The notes beneath the pieces are model-generated. The model was not told the DNA's origin, made no database searches, and saw only the letters and a list, made by a program, of their open reading frames with translations. Position numbers and translations under genes: made by a program. Shown here piece after piece: positions 1 to 12,400 of a DNA stretch of 64,000 bases. The stretch covers positions 496,001-560,000 of the forward strand of contig JAACJK010000220.1 of the NCBI GenBank assembly GCA_013368325.1, written 5' to 3'. Position 1 is the stretch's first letter; every line of letters begins with the position of its first letter. Origin of the DNA: Ephemerocybe angulata (taxonomy: Eukaryota; Basidiomycota; Agaricomycetes; Agaricales; Psathyrellaceae).

Positions 1-1181
1 CGCCTTCTTGATCTTTTTGCAAAGGTTGAGGAGATATTGACGGCCTTCTTTGATTACCTTATCCATTTGACGATAATCGTTGATGACGACCGTGTTGTCC
101 ATCTACACATTCTGGGTGGTTAATTCACGCGTTGGGACAGTGCTTCTTGGAACGTACATCAGGCTTGGGTGCGCTGAGCTGGAACTGGATAATGGCAATT
201 TTCGCCTTCTCCATCCGCGTGGGGCCGCCTGCAGCAGCGACACAGGTCTGGTTGAGGACGACGCCTTCTACGAGCTCGGTATCCTCGATGGTGCCTCCGA
301 CCTTTTTCACAATCCTGACATCACGGAGATCAACGTTGGAGGAGGTGGGCGTAACAAGTCTGGAAACGGCATCGACGGCAATGGGGGCGAGAGTCGACGA
401 GTATTGAGAAACGATCTGCTTAAAGAGTCAATACACGGGATATGGCACGCGATTGAGAACGCGCCTTCGAGTTGAGAGAGGTGCTAGCAGCGCGCAACAA
501 GCTTCCACGATCGTTCAAATCCACAGGAGTTGAGATCTCTTCGAGATATTCGACGGCCTTTGCCGATGCCCTCAAGAAGGACTCTGCGACAATCGTGGGG
601 TGGATTCCCTTCTCCAACATCTTTTCGGCAGCTCCAAGAAGACTTCCTGCGAGCACAACGACCGAGGTCGTGCCATCTCCAGCCTCCACATCCTGGGCCG
701 CTGACAGATCCACCAACTAGAAAGAAAAGTGAGTCGAGGACGATCGACTGTGAATGCGTTGCGACGGACCATTTTGGCGGCAGGGTGCAGAGCTTGGATG
801 CTTTTGAGAATGGTAGCGCCATCGTTGGTGACGATGACTTCTCCTTTGGAAGTTTGGATCTGAAAACTGTCAGAACGATGCGGAAGAGTTCGTCACAACA
901 CGTACCATCTTGTCCATACCCCTCGGCCCCAGAGAGGTTCTCACAGCATCGCTGATGGCTATACAGCAGTCAGACTATGTTCCACCCCCCGTTCAACCTG
1001 CACATACCTTTCGCAGCCACCATGTTCGATAACCTCAGTTCCATCGGCTTGCCCTACAAGACAAGCATGTCAGATGCTGTTTTGTCCGCACATTTGTGGC
1101 GATTACCTTGTCCTTGAAGGCAGCATTGACACCTGTGAAGTTGGGCCTCGAAGAGGTGGAAGGAGTAGATTTTGAAGCCAT
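1..1181 (-). CDS. CCT4: T-complex protein 1 subunit delta (CCT4), 3' end cut by window edge
   Basis: This encodes the delta subunit of the cytosolic group II chaperonin TRiC/CCT, which folds actin, tubulin and WD-repeat proteins using ATP. Joined exons read [17 protein letters not shown] at the start, then [16 protein letters not shown], the nucleotide-binding motif [13 protein letters not shown] and [12 protein letters not shown], all close to known CCT-delta. The start at 1181 is the first ATG in frame. At least four short introns lie between about 400 and 1130. The gene runs off the left edge after roughly the first half of a usual ~530-residue subunit (apical domain). It diverges from UFD1 across 157 bases. 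The identity is secure; exact splice sites were read by eye. Confidence 0.93.
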
Positions 1182-1338
1182 TGTGGAGAAAGATATGGCA
1201 AGAGAAGAGAAATCAGATCTCGGGCGTCTACAGCGACGCGTCTGATCCAGAAACAGTCACGCATGTGACTCAATTACATTACAAGGGACGCGCAAGTCTT
1301 TCTCCTTCCTCCACACAACTTCCATCTGCTCTATTGCC
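1182..1338. promoter_or_regulatory. shared promoter between CCT4 and UFD1
   Basis: These 157 bases separate the start codons of two divergent genes, so they must hold both core promoters and both 5' leaders. No TATA box or named operator is evident. Both genes serve protein quality control (folding and degradation), so shared control is plausible but is only inferred from position. Confidence 0.55.
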
Positions 1339-3040
1339 ATGGACTTTGTGCGTCGTACTCTCTCCCTATACTGCTCAGAAGCTGACAAAATGTCTAGTTT
1401 AACAATCCCAACGGCCCAGGGGGTTTGCTTGCCCAATTCGCGGGGTATGTGCCACCAGCCACCCTCATTGCACTGAATGTAACGTTGACGCCGACTGCAG
1501 AGGATTCCAACAGGGATTCGGGCCCCAGATGGGAAGAGCGAATCCAAGGTCCTATGACGAATACATGAAGGCTTACAGCGTGGCCATGCTTCCCGGTCGG
1601 CAGAGAGACAACTTGTCCTACGGTGGCAAGAGTACGTCCCATCCTACGATCTTGCACTTCAAAATCTCATGTCCCTTCCAGTCATCATGCCACCATCTGC
1701 CCTTGCGCGACTCACGCAGCTCGATCTCGAGTCTCCATGGTCTTTCCAGCTGCGGAATCCCTCCAATCCGGCTGCTTCGACACATGCTGGTGTCCTCGAG
1801 TTCATTGCTGAGGAAGGCGTGGTACACTTGCCATACTGGATGATGAAGACTCTGCGGCTTAATGAGGGCGATCCCATCCGCATCACAGGAACCGAGCTCC
1901 CCAAAGGAAAGTTTGTCAAACTCCAAGCCCAGTCTGTGCTCTTCTTGGAGATCTCGGACCCCAAAGCTGTGTGAGCACCCTGTTTACAGCATTCAGAGTT
2001 CCTGGAGCTAATTAATCCTTGTGAAGGCTTGAGCAAGCGCTGAGAAACTTCTCGGCGCTGACACAGGGTGATATCATTGAAATCTCCTATAATTCGATGG
2101 TGTTTGGTCTCCTGGTAATGGAAACGAAACCAGGAGGCGAAGGAATTAGCGTGCTCGATACTGACTTGGAAGTTGACTTCGCCGCTCCTGTCGGATATGT
2201 TGAGCCTGAGCGACCGAAGCCCGCAGCTCCCGTTACGATGGCTTCGAAGCTCAAGATTGACCTTGACTCGCAGTCCCCGGGGTCATCAAGACCAGGCTCC
2301 TCCCTGAGCGGCGGGTTCGCGGGTCAAAGTACTGGCCAGACCAATCTCAGTAAGGATGGTGACCATTGGGAAAGCTTCAAAGGGAAGGGAGAAACGCTCG
2401 GTGGGCGGAAGACCAAAGGAAAGGGTATCAGCCACAGAAAGGCTGAGCAGGTGCCTGAAGGAAGTAAAATCATTCGCACAGAGTGAGTTGTATATCCGAT
2501 GGTAGAATCCGAGACAGTCCTGACAATCGTATAGGAACCGGAAGATCGTGTCTAACGACACCCTCGAAACTGGTGCCAAAGTGCCAGCTGCATTGAACCT
2601 GCCATTTGGGCAGTTGTTCTTTGGGTTTAACATAACACCGTACCAACCCCCGGCCGCTGCACCAGGTTCACCAGAAACAACACCCCAGGTACTATTGGTC
2701 TTCACCTCCCTATACTCGACCAGTGCTAATCGTTTCTCAGTCTCCGCAGCCCTTCGCCAGTGCTGGGAATACCCTGACCGGCAGGTCAACGCAACCTTCC
2801 TCTTCCAAGCCAAAAGAGGAAAAGCCTGCGGAGGAAGCCAAACCAGCACATACATGGGGAACATCTGGACACACGCTTGGATCTCGGTCTGCTCCCCGCA
2901 GCAATGGCCCACTAGGGGCCGGTGGCGCACGGGCTCCTCAAGTTCCTCAACGGAAGAACAAACAGCCTGTGAAGGAGAGGAGCCCAACGCCAGACTTCGG
3001 CGTCGACGACGACGAAATCATCGATATCGACAGCGATTAA
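1339..3040 (+). CDS. UFD1: UFD1, ubiquitin-binding cofactor of Cdc48/p97
   Basis: UFD1 pairs with NPL4 to bring ubiquitylated substrates to the Cdc48 unfoldase for ERAD and chromatin extraction. The first exon is only three codons (MDF), followed by a 50-base intron (1348-1397, branch CTGAC) and the exon FNNPNGPGGLLAQF. The double-psi barrel N domain shows PRSYDEYMKAYSVAML, IIMPPSALARLTQLD and EGVVHLPYWMM, then GDIIEISYNSMVFGLLV. The C-terminal part, which binds Cdc48 and Npl4 in the family, is rich in Pro, Ser and Lys and ends in an acidic DDDEIIDIDSD tail. The last two introns lie near 2486-2535 and 2688-2742. The product is longer than the 361-residue yeast protein because of the C-terminal part. 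The call is secure; the mini first exon is inferred. Confidence 0.92.
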
Positions 3041-3225
3041 AAAGATATCGTGCGCAATCCTTAGATTTATCCATGTTCCCGTTGCATACTGTCTGCTGCT
3101 ATCCCCCCTGACGAAAGATCCCCGATGTGATGTAACTCATCCTAGCTTGAATTTCTCGACCGTGCATTGTACATATCGATTATAACGTGTATATCAGTTC
3201 TTGTCATTGAGCACCCCGCCAGTGT

Positions 3226-5292
3226 TCAAAGCATAACAACCCCAATTCCTTTCCCAGGGGATTGTCCGTTCTCGCCGTTCATCCCGGCCAGTTTATCCGT
3301 TCTCCAGTTGTAGAGGTAGAAGTTGAGGAAGCCATCGCCGACACCGAACTGCAGCAGCATTGTCATTAGACAAGTGGTTAATGGGGAGATGGTCGTTTCG
3401 CACTCACCTTCAGATCATCCAAAACTGGAACATTGTCCATCAAAGTAAGAGCATTGAAGACATCGAAGGCAGCCTCGTTCGCAACAATGAGGGCGTCACC
3501 GATGAGAGATGTCAGCCTCTGCTTCAACTGTCCACTGATCTCCGCTTCCGGCTCGAATGCTGTTTCCGTGGCATAGTAATAAAGGTAGGCAGCCTCCAGG
3601 GTCCCGTACTTGGTATCATTGATGATGGTGGAGGGCAAAGAGTAAAACGAGAAGAAGTCGGTAACCTTGTGAGTTTTGGGATCCTGTATAGTGGGCTTGT
3701 TTGCGATCACGAAAATCACTGAGCAATGTTTAAACGCACCTCGACAACATATGACCATGTCACCTGCCCTGACCTCCTCCCTTTCCCTCCATCACCAACT
3801 TTTCCCGTTCCACTTCCACTCAGGAAGTTGTGCTTTACCTCTTCGATGTTCATGATTGGTACCATGTCAAACCGCTGCATATACCGTTTGAACAGATCTC
3901 CAACCTGAGAAATATCCTTCTCCTGCATTTCCCTTATTCCGGGAAGAGTGGTCTTGGGCTCGACTTTGTTTATGCGGATCATCCGGGCAAGCGTCATGTT
4001 TCGGGGCACGAAAGAGAACTTGGTCTCGACCAGCTTGGGAATGTTGAGAGAGCGATGATAGTACCTGCAAACGGAGACAGGTGTGGGTATCACAACACCA
4101 GCGGTGTATATGGCTTGGAAGATGCCTTTGAGGTGACATTGGCGCGTCACCTCCTTGATAAGGACGGGAGCAAGACGTTTGGAGCGCAGTTTCTTGTGCA
4201 CGCAGAGGTAGTTGATCTCACTGACGGGGATGACACTGAGGTTACGGTCCAATGAGAATTATTGGGCATTGGAAAGGTAAAGAAACAGATAGGGGCGTAC
4301 TTCTGGCGTACTCGTAGCATCATAGGAACACCGGAGATGAAGGCGATAAGTTTCTTGTTCGAGGACATCCTGACACCAAGGTGCCACTCCTTGTGGTACC
4401 CTGGAGGAGTAAGAGCCCTATAGAATATTGTTTAGAGCCGGTGCTGCGTTTAGTATTGAACCCTTACCATGCCAAAAATTCTGCGCTGTAATCGAATCTG
4501 AATGCGGCATAGTCGTCCTCCACATAGTTCCTGGAAAGCAGGTCATAGACTTCTTTTGTCTAGGAGGCATTTAGTTACCTCTTCGCGACTATAGAACATA
4601 GAGAAGGGTCACACCTGGGCAGGATCTTTGATATCTAGTGTTGACCACTCGTAACCATTTGGTAGGCCATAAGGCGTCTGGCGAACCTGGTCCACTGGCA
4701 GGGAGGGTTCAATGTACCCGTCGTCCAGCGGAGGACCTTCGCCTACGGTAAAGTAAGTACCAAGCGCTATAGTAAGTGTTATTTCTGAATTCGCACCAAT
4801 CTTGGGAACCGGTTGTGTCGCCCAGAACTGGAAACGAATTTGGTCAGGAGATGAGTTGTGCACTCCATGAGCGCGTCGCACCTTATGTTCGCCCATATCT
4901 TTGGCATTGATACCGCCAATCCCAGCACGTCCCTTGACCACGTCCAGGATCCTCATTTCTTCTAATGCCTTTCGAATGTTCTCCGCAGTCAACTCCTCCG
5001 GGCTGAGAGTTCCCTGAGTGCGAATTTGCTCCATGACCTCCTCGACTACCTCCTGGGGGAGTTCCTCATCCTTTGCATCACCCTTCAGCTTGTTGAAAAG
5101 CTTAGATGCTTTGGATTTCTTCTTTTTCTTCTTCTTAGATGTGGTCCCGTCGGTAGGCACATCGGTACTAGGGTTGTCTAGATCCTGTTCAGGATCGGAT
5201 AACTCGCTTTCGTGATCGGAGTCGATGGCGGTGGTGGCATCGATAATCGCGCCCTCAGTCGATGTACTCGCGATTTTGCTCTCGGAGGACAT
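3226..5292 (-). CDS. NMT1: glycylpeptide N-tetradecanoyltransferase (N-myristoyltransferase)
   Basis: The enzyme moves myristate from myristoyl-CoA to N-terminal glycine of proteins such as Arf GTPases and G-alpha subunits. The N-terminus is acidic and then holds a poly-lysine block (about residues 50-60), which in this family helps ribosome association. The acyl-CoA site motif [20 protein letters not shown] is present, as are [13 protein letters not shown] and, at the C-terminus, [17 protein letters not shown]. The protein ends GIGVVML, matching the conserved C-terminal carboxylate that serves as catalytic base. The start at 5292 (MSSESK) suits the family; an in-frame reading continues upstream to 5355 but without family likeness. 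About six short introns interrupt the gene. It is tail-to-tail with UFD1 (185 bases apart). Confidence 0.94.
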
Positions 5293-5583
5293 CGCGTCGT
5301 ACAAGTGATTGGTGGGGAAGAAGAACGATGTTGGTGGAGTCCAAGTAGCGCCCAATCAAAGCACCCCTCGAGGCTTCCAATCCAAGAGAGGCTCGAGATG
5401 ATGTCAATTGTCAAGTTGCCGGAACTGCGTCATCTACACATGGAAAGGTCGTTACAATTATTGTCGTAGCTCTTATACTATCGTTCAGAATGTCTCTTGA
5501 GCTTGAGTACTTCAGCAAATCGCATAATTTACTGAGATCCAGGAAGGAAATTGGAATAAACGCAACCCATCCACTGTGCCAGA

Positions 5584-6885
5584 CTAGTAAGGGACGCGAT
5601 GCAAGATCCCCACCACACAGAGACTTTCTCTCTGACTTTTCTGACCATCCGTAGTGAAACCTTTAAATCGTGTATATCCCCCCAAAAGGTCAACACGTCG
5701 AATGAGGCCCTCGTCCCGCACGGACCAGAACGATCCCGCCAGTCGAGATCGTTCTTGACTCGCCTCCAGCACTTGATGATATATGCCCGTATCCCGGATG
5801 TAGTCAAGCTCTCCACTGTTCAAGGGTTCGTGCCAGTAGTTGTGCAAGACCAATAACACATTCTCCACGGTTAGAGGCCAGTCGCGAGCTCTTGCGGTGG
5901 GGGTGCGCCAGCCGGTTATCCAGGGTCCTGAGCCAAGGCTTGCGTATTGCAGAGCGTCGATAGCTGCGTATGCGCAGAAGCTTCGGATTTCCGAGTTGTT
6001 GCAAGGCTGGACGTCCATTTTCAACCTTGAGTAACGCGACAGTGTTGCATTGTCATTTGCACACATACTCCGCTGCATGCCATCCGCGTGAGTGCCAAAG
6101 GAAGCGGCTGAGAGAGGTAATCTAATGTCCCAATCGATGTCAACCAGGTCGGCGTGTAGCGGTCTTTCGTCTGTTGCAAAGCGGTCGGCCAAGTTTGATC
6201 CACCAATGGGCTCCCTTGCACGCCTAAGTGCGGATCGCGCCCGTACTCCCCTGACGCTCCTAGGAGAAGTTTCAGGCGGGTCAGGAAGTAAGAGTGGCGG
6301 AATGAAAGGAGAAGGCGATTTTCGAGGACTTGGACTGTTGTAAGATAGATTACACGGTCCCAATGGTACTGGCATGTGCCCTGGGGTTCTATGAGGAGAG
6401 GGTGACCACTGCCCAAGACCCAACGGTTCAGTCCTGTGGATTGGAGTGGCGTTCGCCAATGGCTGCCGACTACTGGAGTAGGGGCTAGCGAGCGGTGTCC
6501 ATTGCGCAGCTGCCTGTGGTGTGTGCGGTGCCGGGGTGCACGGGGCACACTGCGCTCCAATATGGTGAAAATGGGTACTATGGGGTGCCTTGGAGGGCGA
6601 GGGTGTTGCAGGTAACGGAGAGGCATATCCAGGTAGCGGCGTAGCGTAGGAAGGTAGGGGAGTGGCGTAAGCAGATCGCGGAGTGGTGTAGCAATTAGCT
6701 GAAGAAGTAGAATTAGAGCCTTATAGTACAGGAGATATGGTACGCAGTATGTCACTCACATGGTGTCCACCAATGGTTATGGTAATGATTCATGTCTATT
6801 CGTCAAAAGTTAGTCGGGTCAAAGAATGGGAGGGATAATCTAGCTCACAGTAAGTGCGAGGTGAGCTTTTCCCCCAGAAAGGCAT
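5584..6885 (-). CDS. DUF6699 protein with proline-rich N-terminus (copy A)
   Basis: DUF6699 proteins are common in mushroom-forming fungi and have no known function. I read a three-exon start: MPFWGKSSPRTY (6849-6885), then a 36-base exon (6760-6795) coding for an Asn/His/Trp-rich stretch, then the long exon from 6719 down. The introns would be 6796-6848 (53 bases) and 6720-6759 (40 bases). The next ~150 residues are low complexity, rich in Pro, Ser and Thr. The DUF6699 domain follows: DLVDIDWDIRLPLS, WPLTVENVLLVLHNYWHEPL and VDLLGGYTRFKGF near the end. The extreme C-terminus after RFKGF may be altered by an unseen intron. A diverged relative lies just upstream on the same strand. Function is unknown. 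Confidence 0.72.
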
Positions 6886-7601
6886 CGTAAATTACCCGTC
6901 AACGGATACAGAGGTCCTATTTGATGCCCCTCAAGGTCAGGCTCTGCGCTCTTTTATGCGAACTGGGCAGGGCGCACACATTGGGGTACATAGCAACTAT
7001 GTGTGGGCAGATTCAGGTACGCCACGATGAGGCCGTTGTTCCGTTACCATAGCGCAAGGACTTCTTATCCAGGTGTCAATTGTGGGAGGGCTATGCGGTA
7101 AGACAACAAGGGAATAGGCGCCCATGCCTTCTACTGTGGGTGGCGGCAGTATAATGTCGACAGTTGTTGCAAGGGTACAGCATCTGTCGATGGGGCCGTT
7201 GCTGAGGATTCGAAGGCCCTTCCACAGTCAAGCAACTAGCGGGCGCATTGTATGGAGACAATACCGACAATGTCGCGAATCGAGCAGTACCCGGGAGATA
7301 GGCCAGACCTTTGAATCTGCCCCTCGTAGATGTTAAGCCTTGCAGTTATAGGGCTGTGCCCATGTACAGGGCAGTAGGTCAGAAGCTCCTGGTCCTGGTC
7401 AGCATGTGTGTCTGGGCGTGCAAGTGATGGTTCAAGAGGACAGTTGAGTTGCCGGCGAAAGGCAGCGGCAATCTGATTCAAGTTCGCTGCTTTGCAAGGT
7501 GGCGCAGACTTACGAAGAGCACAAAGTTTCGACGCGGTTTACAGTAACTCGACTATAAAGGATTATCAGGGATATAATTACGATCCGGAGTTCTATTTAC
7601 A
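6886..7601. other. intergenic stretch between the two DUF6699 genes
   Basis: This 716-base stretch holds the 5' region of DUF6699 copy A and the 3' side of copy B. I see no coding potential, RNA gene or repeat in it. Confidence 0.5.
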
Positions 7602-8561
7602 TTAATGCACAATGTCCGGAACGGGACCAGTCGCCAAAGCCAGATACACTTTCCAAGTCCCATCATCAAACACAACCGCCCGCAGCCCTTGGAACCTCCT
7701 AAGGCCACCCAAAGCGTCCGATCTCTTCAACCCCAGCTGCGCGGTGACACCAGGCAGCGTCTCGTACGATTCGCGCATTCGATAATTTGACGCCAAGCGA
7801 ACTGTTCCCATGTTGTGTGGACTTGCATCTTCTAACTCGTCAATGTCATCGTCGGTTAAGGGTTGGAGGAAGTAATGATGAATGGCATCCAGGACGTCCA
7901 CTATCTTGATATTATCGTCCCTTTCAATGATGACTGGGCCCCACCTCCTCATCCAAAATTCGAGATATGGGGTGTCCGAGGTGATGTACATCCTTTTACA
8001 GCCAGGGGTAGTCGCAGGTGCTTTGAGGTTGAGGAAACCTAACAGTCCTCTTCCACCGACTACTCGGGCGAGTTCAGCCGGCTGGATGATATCCCATTGT
8101 AGTACAGGAACGGAAAGGTCTATCGGGTTGAAGATGATATGGTGATGAAGGCGAACAGGGATGTCGGCTCCCAATGGTTGTGCAGGGAAAGTCCCTGCTT
8201 CAAACACAGGGGGAGCTCCTGCGAAGAAGCAGGGTGCAGGTGTATAAGGGGTCGCAGGTAGTGGCGTTTGCTGGGGGGGCCATATAGGCGTCAGTCCTGC
8301 AGGAGGTAAGAATGTAGGTGTGGCGGTGGGGGTGGGATGCCATTGCCATTGTCCCGCTGGAGTTGCAGGCCATGGTCCACTTTGCACCGGTATCTGACGT
8401 GGGTGTACCGCTGGAGTCGAGATGAAGGGAACTGGAAGGTGGAAGAGGTCTATCGCTGGGAGGCGGCCACTCGGTGGACACAGAGGTGTTTGTCGTGGCG
8501 TTTGCATTCGGGGTAAGGTGGCCCAGGGACCAATATGAGGATAACCGAAGGATGCCTGCAT
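7602..8561 (-). CDS. DUF6699 protein with proline-rich N-terminus (copy B)
   Basis: This 319-residue reading starts at an ATG at 8561, preceded in frame by a stop. Residues 1 to about 130 are rich in Pro, Thr and Ala (TPRQTPLCPPSGRLP and similar). The DUF6699 domain covers about residues 135-310: it opens with HHHIIFNPIDLSVPVLQWDI, has VDVLDAIHHYFLQPLTDDDI in the middle and SDALGGLRRFQGLR near the end, followed by DGTWKVYLAL. These points line up with copy A, which shares the order proline-rich region then domain. An extra 5' exon between 8600 and 9060 is possible because copy A starts with two tiny exons, but I could not define one. Function is unknown. Confidence 0.7.
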   Translation of the reverse strand: MQASFGYPHIGPWATLPRMQTPRQTPLCPPSGRLPAIDLFHLPVPFISTPAVHPRQIPVQSGPWPATPAGQWQWHPTPTATPTFLPPAGLTPIWPPQQTPLPATPYTPAPCFFAGAPPVFEAGTFPAQPLGADIPVRLHHHIIFNPIDLSVPVLQWDIIQPAELARVVGGRGLLGFLNLKAPATTPGCKRMYITSDTPYLEFWMRRWGPVIIERDDNIKIVDVLDAIHHYFLQPLTDDDIDELEDASPHNMGTVRLASNYRMRESYETLPGVTAQLGLKRSDALGGLRRFQGLRAVVFDDGTWKVYLALATGPVPDIVH

Positions 8562-9425
8562 CGTGAGTCAACGACGTCCTCAGACTGGCTGGGGTGGTGA
8601 GTCGTTCGATCGAAGGAAGGTCCTGCCTAGAAGTCGGAATCTCTGAAAGAAACGAGGCGCAACGCAGTGGGCATTTCAACAGCCTTATCGATACTTGAGG
8701 GGGATCCTTGAGTGGCACATGCGCTTGCTGCGTCAGTAATGTTGATCCGAACGCGTCGTTGTGGGCGTCGAAGCACTTCCGATCCTGTGAAGGTCAAAAG
8801 AACAAGATCACGGAAGCGCAAGAGACAATAAATCGTTGCGTCCAGTAAACAAGAATTTTAGGCTCCTTGACGCCAATGTGGGCGCATGGGCATGAGGACT
8901 TCAGAAAGTTGATCGCGAAACAATGACGGTACCCGGGGGTGGTGGCATTGGCGTAGAAGATACTCCTCGGTTTCGGACCTTCGGATGCTAAAGAGGTTCA
9001 ATCTTCTTTTGCGGGAAGAACCCCAGGGGTAGTTACGGTGATACCATCCCACTTCGTACGGGCATGAATCTCATCCTCCTATATTGTTGTTAGATTTGGA
9101 TAGACAAAGTATGAACTGGCAAAACCAACCATTGCACCCGCTGAAACTTGCCCAAACACATCGTCGAGAAAGCGATCCAAGTTTTAAGAGCTCATAGGTC
9201 GAGAATGTCATGATAGAGACTTCACGGCTACTCGTTTACGGTACTCGAAGCCATGTGTCGTCAAACACGACGGTGGTCGTGAAGAGTCTTAAGCAGGGAA
9301 TCATCTGCTAACAAGGGCAGCGTTACCGTTAAGTGGTCGGAGATATCAGTGTGGCGGTGCTGAAGCGCTTGTATTGGACACGGGACCATTATTGAGGCCA
9401 TCCTCGACCTCTTCTCCTCGTCAGG
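8562..9425. other. intergenic stretch before KEX2, possible 5' exons of DUF6699 copy B
   Basis: These 864 bases contain the promoter of KEX2 and the 5' side of DUF6699 copy B. An open minus-strand stretch near 8858-9052 (rich in Arg, Tyr, His) has no ATG and no family likeness; it could be an upstream exon of copy B or chance. I see no RNA gene or repeat. Confidence 0.4.
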
Positions 9426-12400
9426 ATGCATCTGTCCCCTCCATTCCTGGCTCTCTGTCTTTTTGTTAATATACCCCTAATATCAGCGAAACCAGCAAAG
9501 CGCACGCACGACACCCACGACTACTATGTTGTCGAACATAAATCCGCAAATGGCGCATCGCTGGACGATGTAGCAGGGGCTCTCGGGGTTGAAGTGGTAG
9601 AACAAGCAGGGGAACTTTCAGAACATTGGCTAGTCAGAAGACCAAAAGAAGTTCGAAGACGATACACACGAGGCGAAGAGGTGGCCGACCCTGTTCTCCA
9701 GAGATACCACGAAATGCGTCAGCTTGCCGACCTCCCCGTCTCTGCGCGCTCGGAGGACATACGTCAGGCACGAAGAATCATCGACTCGATACCCTATCTT
9801 GACAAGCAAACCTTACGGCGTAGATCCAAGCGTGCACCACCACCGCAAGTCCCACCACCAGCAGAAACCATTTCACCCACCTCTGCCAGAGGCATCGCTG
9901 CAAGACTCGGGATTCAAGACCCTATTTTCCCTGACCAATGGCATCTCGTCAACGACGAAGTACCGGAACACATGATGAATGTGGTCCCTGTTTGGGATAT
10001 GGGATTCACCGGAAAGGGTATCATCTCGTCTATCATCGACGACGGCTTGGAATACGAGAGTGAAGATCTCAAGGACAACTTTGTGCGTCATATTCGTACT
10101 GTCAAAGACGGTGTATATTGACAGCTCTTCTAGGATGCCGCCGACTCCTACGATTTCAATGACCACGAAGCTCTTCCGACGCCCAAGAACTCCGACGACC
10201 ACCACGGGACGCGATGCGCCGGGCAAGTAGCCGCTTCGAAGAATAACGTCTGCGGTGTGGGCATAGCCTACGACTCGAAAGTGGCCGGTGTCCGCATCTT
10301 GTCTGGTCCCATCACAGACGTTGACGAGGCCGCTGCCCTGAACTACGGGTACCAGAACGTCTCGATATACAGCTGCAGTTGGGGACCGCCGGACAACGGT
10401 CTGTCTATGGAAGGCCCAAGTTATCTCATCAAGAAGGCGGTCGTCAATGGTATCAATAAAGGACGAGGCGGCAAGGGCTCTATCTTTGTCTTTGCATCTG
10501 GGAACGGTGCCGCAGCAGGAGACCAATGCAATTTCGACGGTTACACAAATAGTATCTACTCCGTAACAGTTTCCGCCATCGACCACAGGGGCCACCACCC
10601 CTACTATTCGGAGCCTTGCGCCGCGAATATGGTCGTTGCGTACAGCTCTGGGGATGGAAAGCATATTGTGAGTTTGTGTTGCGTTTATTCGCCTTTTTTA
10701 TCAGGTGTACTGATTCAGGACAGGTCACGACGGACAAGGGGAAGAACCATTGTACTCATTCACATGGAGGGACTTCCGCAGCAGCCCCGAATGCCGTTGG
10801 TGTTCTGGCGCTAGCACTCCAGGCCAGGTATGAATTTCAGACTGAATACAGAACAATCGTTTTCTAAATTGGCTTCACAGGCCTGAACTTACTTGGCGGG
10901 ACGTTCAACATATCTGTGTGGAGACAGCCAAAAGGATCAATCCTGACGACGCTGACTGGGAGAAGACTGCGACTGGTCGCTACTACAGCTACAAGTTCGG
11001 CTTCGGAGCGCTAGATGCTGAAAAGTATGTCAAGGCTGCGCAGACTTGGAAGTTGGTCAAACCTCAGGCGTGGTTCGATACTCCCACCCTCCGACTCGAG
11101 AATGGAACGATGGATATCAACGGAACTTATGCTGGTGGCACTCTTATAGGACCAGGTGGAGTGAACAGCACGATGGTCATCACAAAGGAGATGCTGGCCG
11201 AACGAAACTTCGAAAAGCTGGAGCATATCAACGTCAAGGTTTGGATAAACCACACTCGGCGAGGAGATGTCGAAGTTGAGGTCGTCAGTCCCAATGGTAT
11301 CAAAAGTGTGTTGGCGAGGAAGCGTCGTGGTGATGCTTCGGATGATGGGTTCCCTGGCTGGATGTTCATGAGTGTCAAGCACTGGTAAGCACTTAGTTTT
11401 GCGTCATGGAGCAGTTGCTAATTTGGTTGTTGTATAGGGGAGAGGATCCAGTTGGGAACTGGACAATTCGAGTGTCTGACGAGCAAAAGGAGACTGAACA
11501 CGGTCGTTTCCTCGGGTGGAATATGATATTCTGGGGAAGCACGATTGACCCATCGCGTGCCATACAGTTTGACTTGGAGCCCAGCGAGGAGTACCTCCTT
11601 CCCCCCAAAGAAGTGGCGAAGCCGGTTCTACCCCCGCCATCAACCTCGACATCCATCTCTACAACGATCTCAGTAACTTCCACAACGACTGCCCCGTCAG
11701 GGACTACGTCTGCAAGTACCGCCACTTCCTCAACAGCTACTTCAGGTTCCAGCGCGACGCCCGGTAGTAGCACGGGCGTTCCAACCGCCGACCAAGGTTG
11801 GTTCCCAGATATGGGTTCTTTAGTCACGAACCAAAAATGGTTCTTCGGTGCTCTTGGTGCCGTCGCGGTCTTTGGTCTGGGAGCAGGGGCGTTCTTCTGG
11901 AAGCGGCGCATGGCAGCCCAGGGCCCTTCAAACTACAGCGCGTTGGCGGGCGAAGAGGTCTCAATGACCGCTCGGGGCGGCGGTCTTGCTGGAGGCGGGG
12001 GTCAGCGTACGACAAGGGAGTTGTACGATGCGTTTGGAGAGGTGTCGGACGACGACGAGTATGACGAGACTGCGGCTTTGCGGCCTGGTGCGCAGAGGGA
12101 TCTAGGGTTCCATTCTGGATTTTTGGATGACGATGAACCGTCAGCACCGCTTACAGCACCCGTTCCGCTGTACAGAGACGAGCCTGATACCCCAGAAGCG
12201 GCTTCTTCAACCGGCGAGGAGGAGGAGGACGAGGAAGAGGACGAGGAAGAGGAAGAGGAAGAGGAAGAGGAAGAGGAGGAGTCAGAAGAGGAGTCAGAAG
12301 AGGAAGAGTCGGACGATGATGAACAAGGGACCGGGCAGGCAGGGGGTCTGACGAGCAATACTAGCCAAACAGCGCGGAATCCAAGTGGCAACAGCCTGGC

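Noticed and set aside
8858..9052. Separate small gene upstream of DUF6699 copy B
   Set aside because: No ATG, no family likeness; at most an unconfirmed upstream exon.
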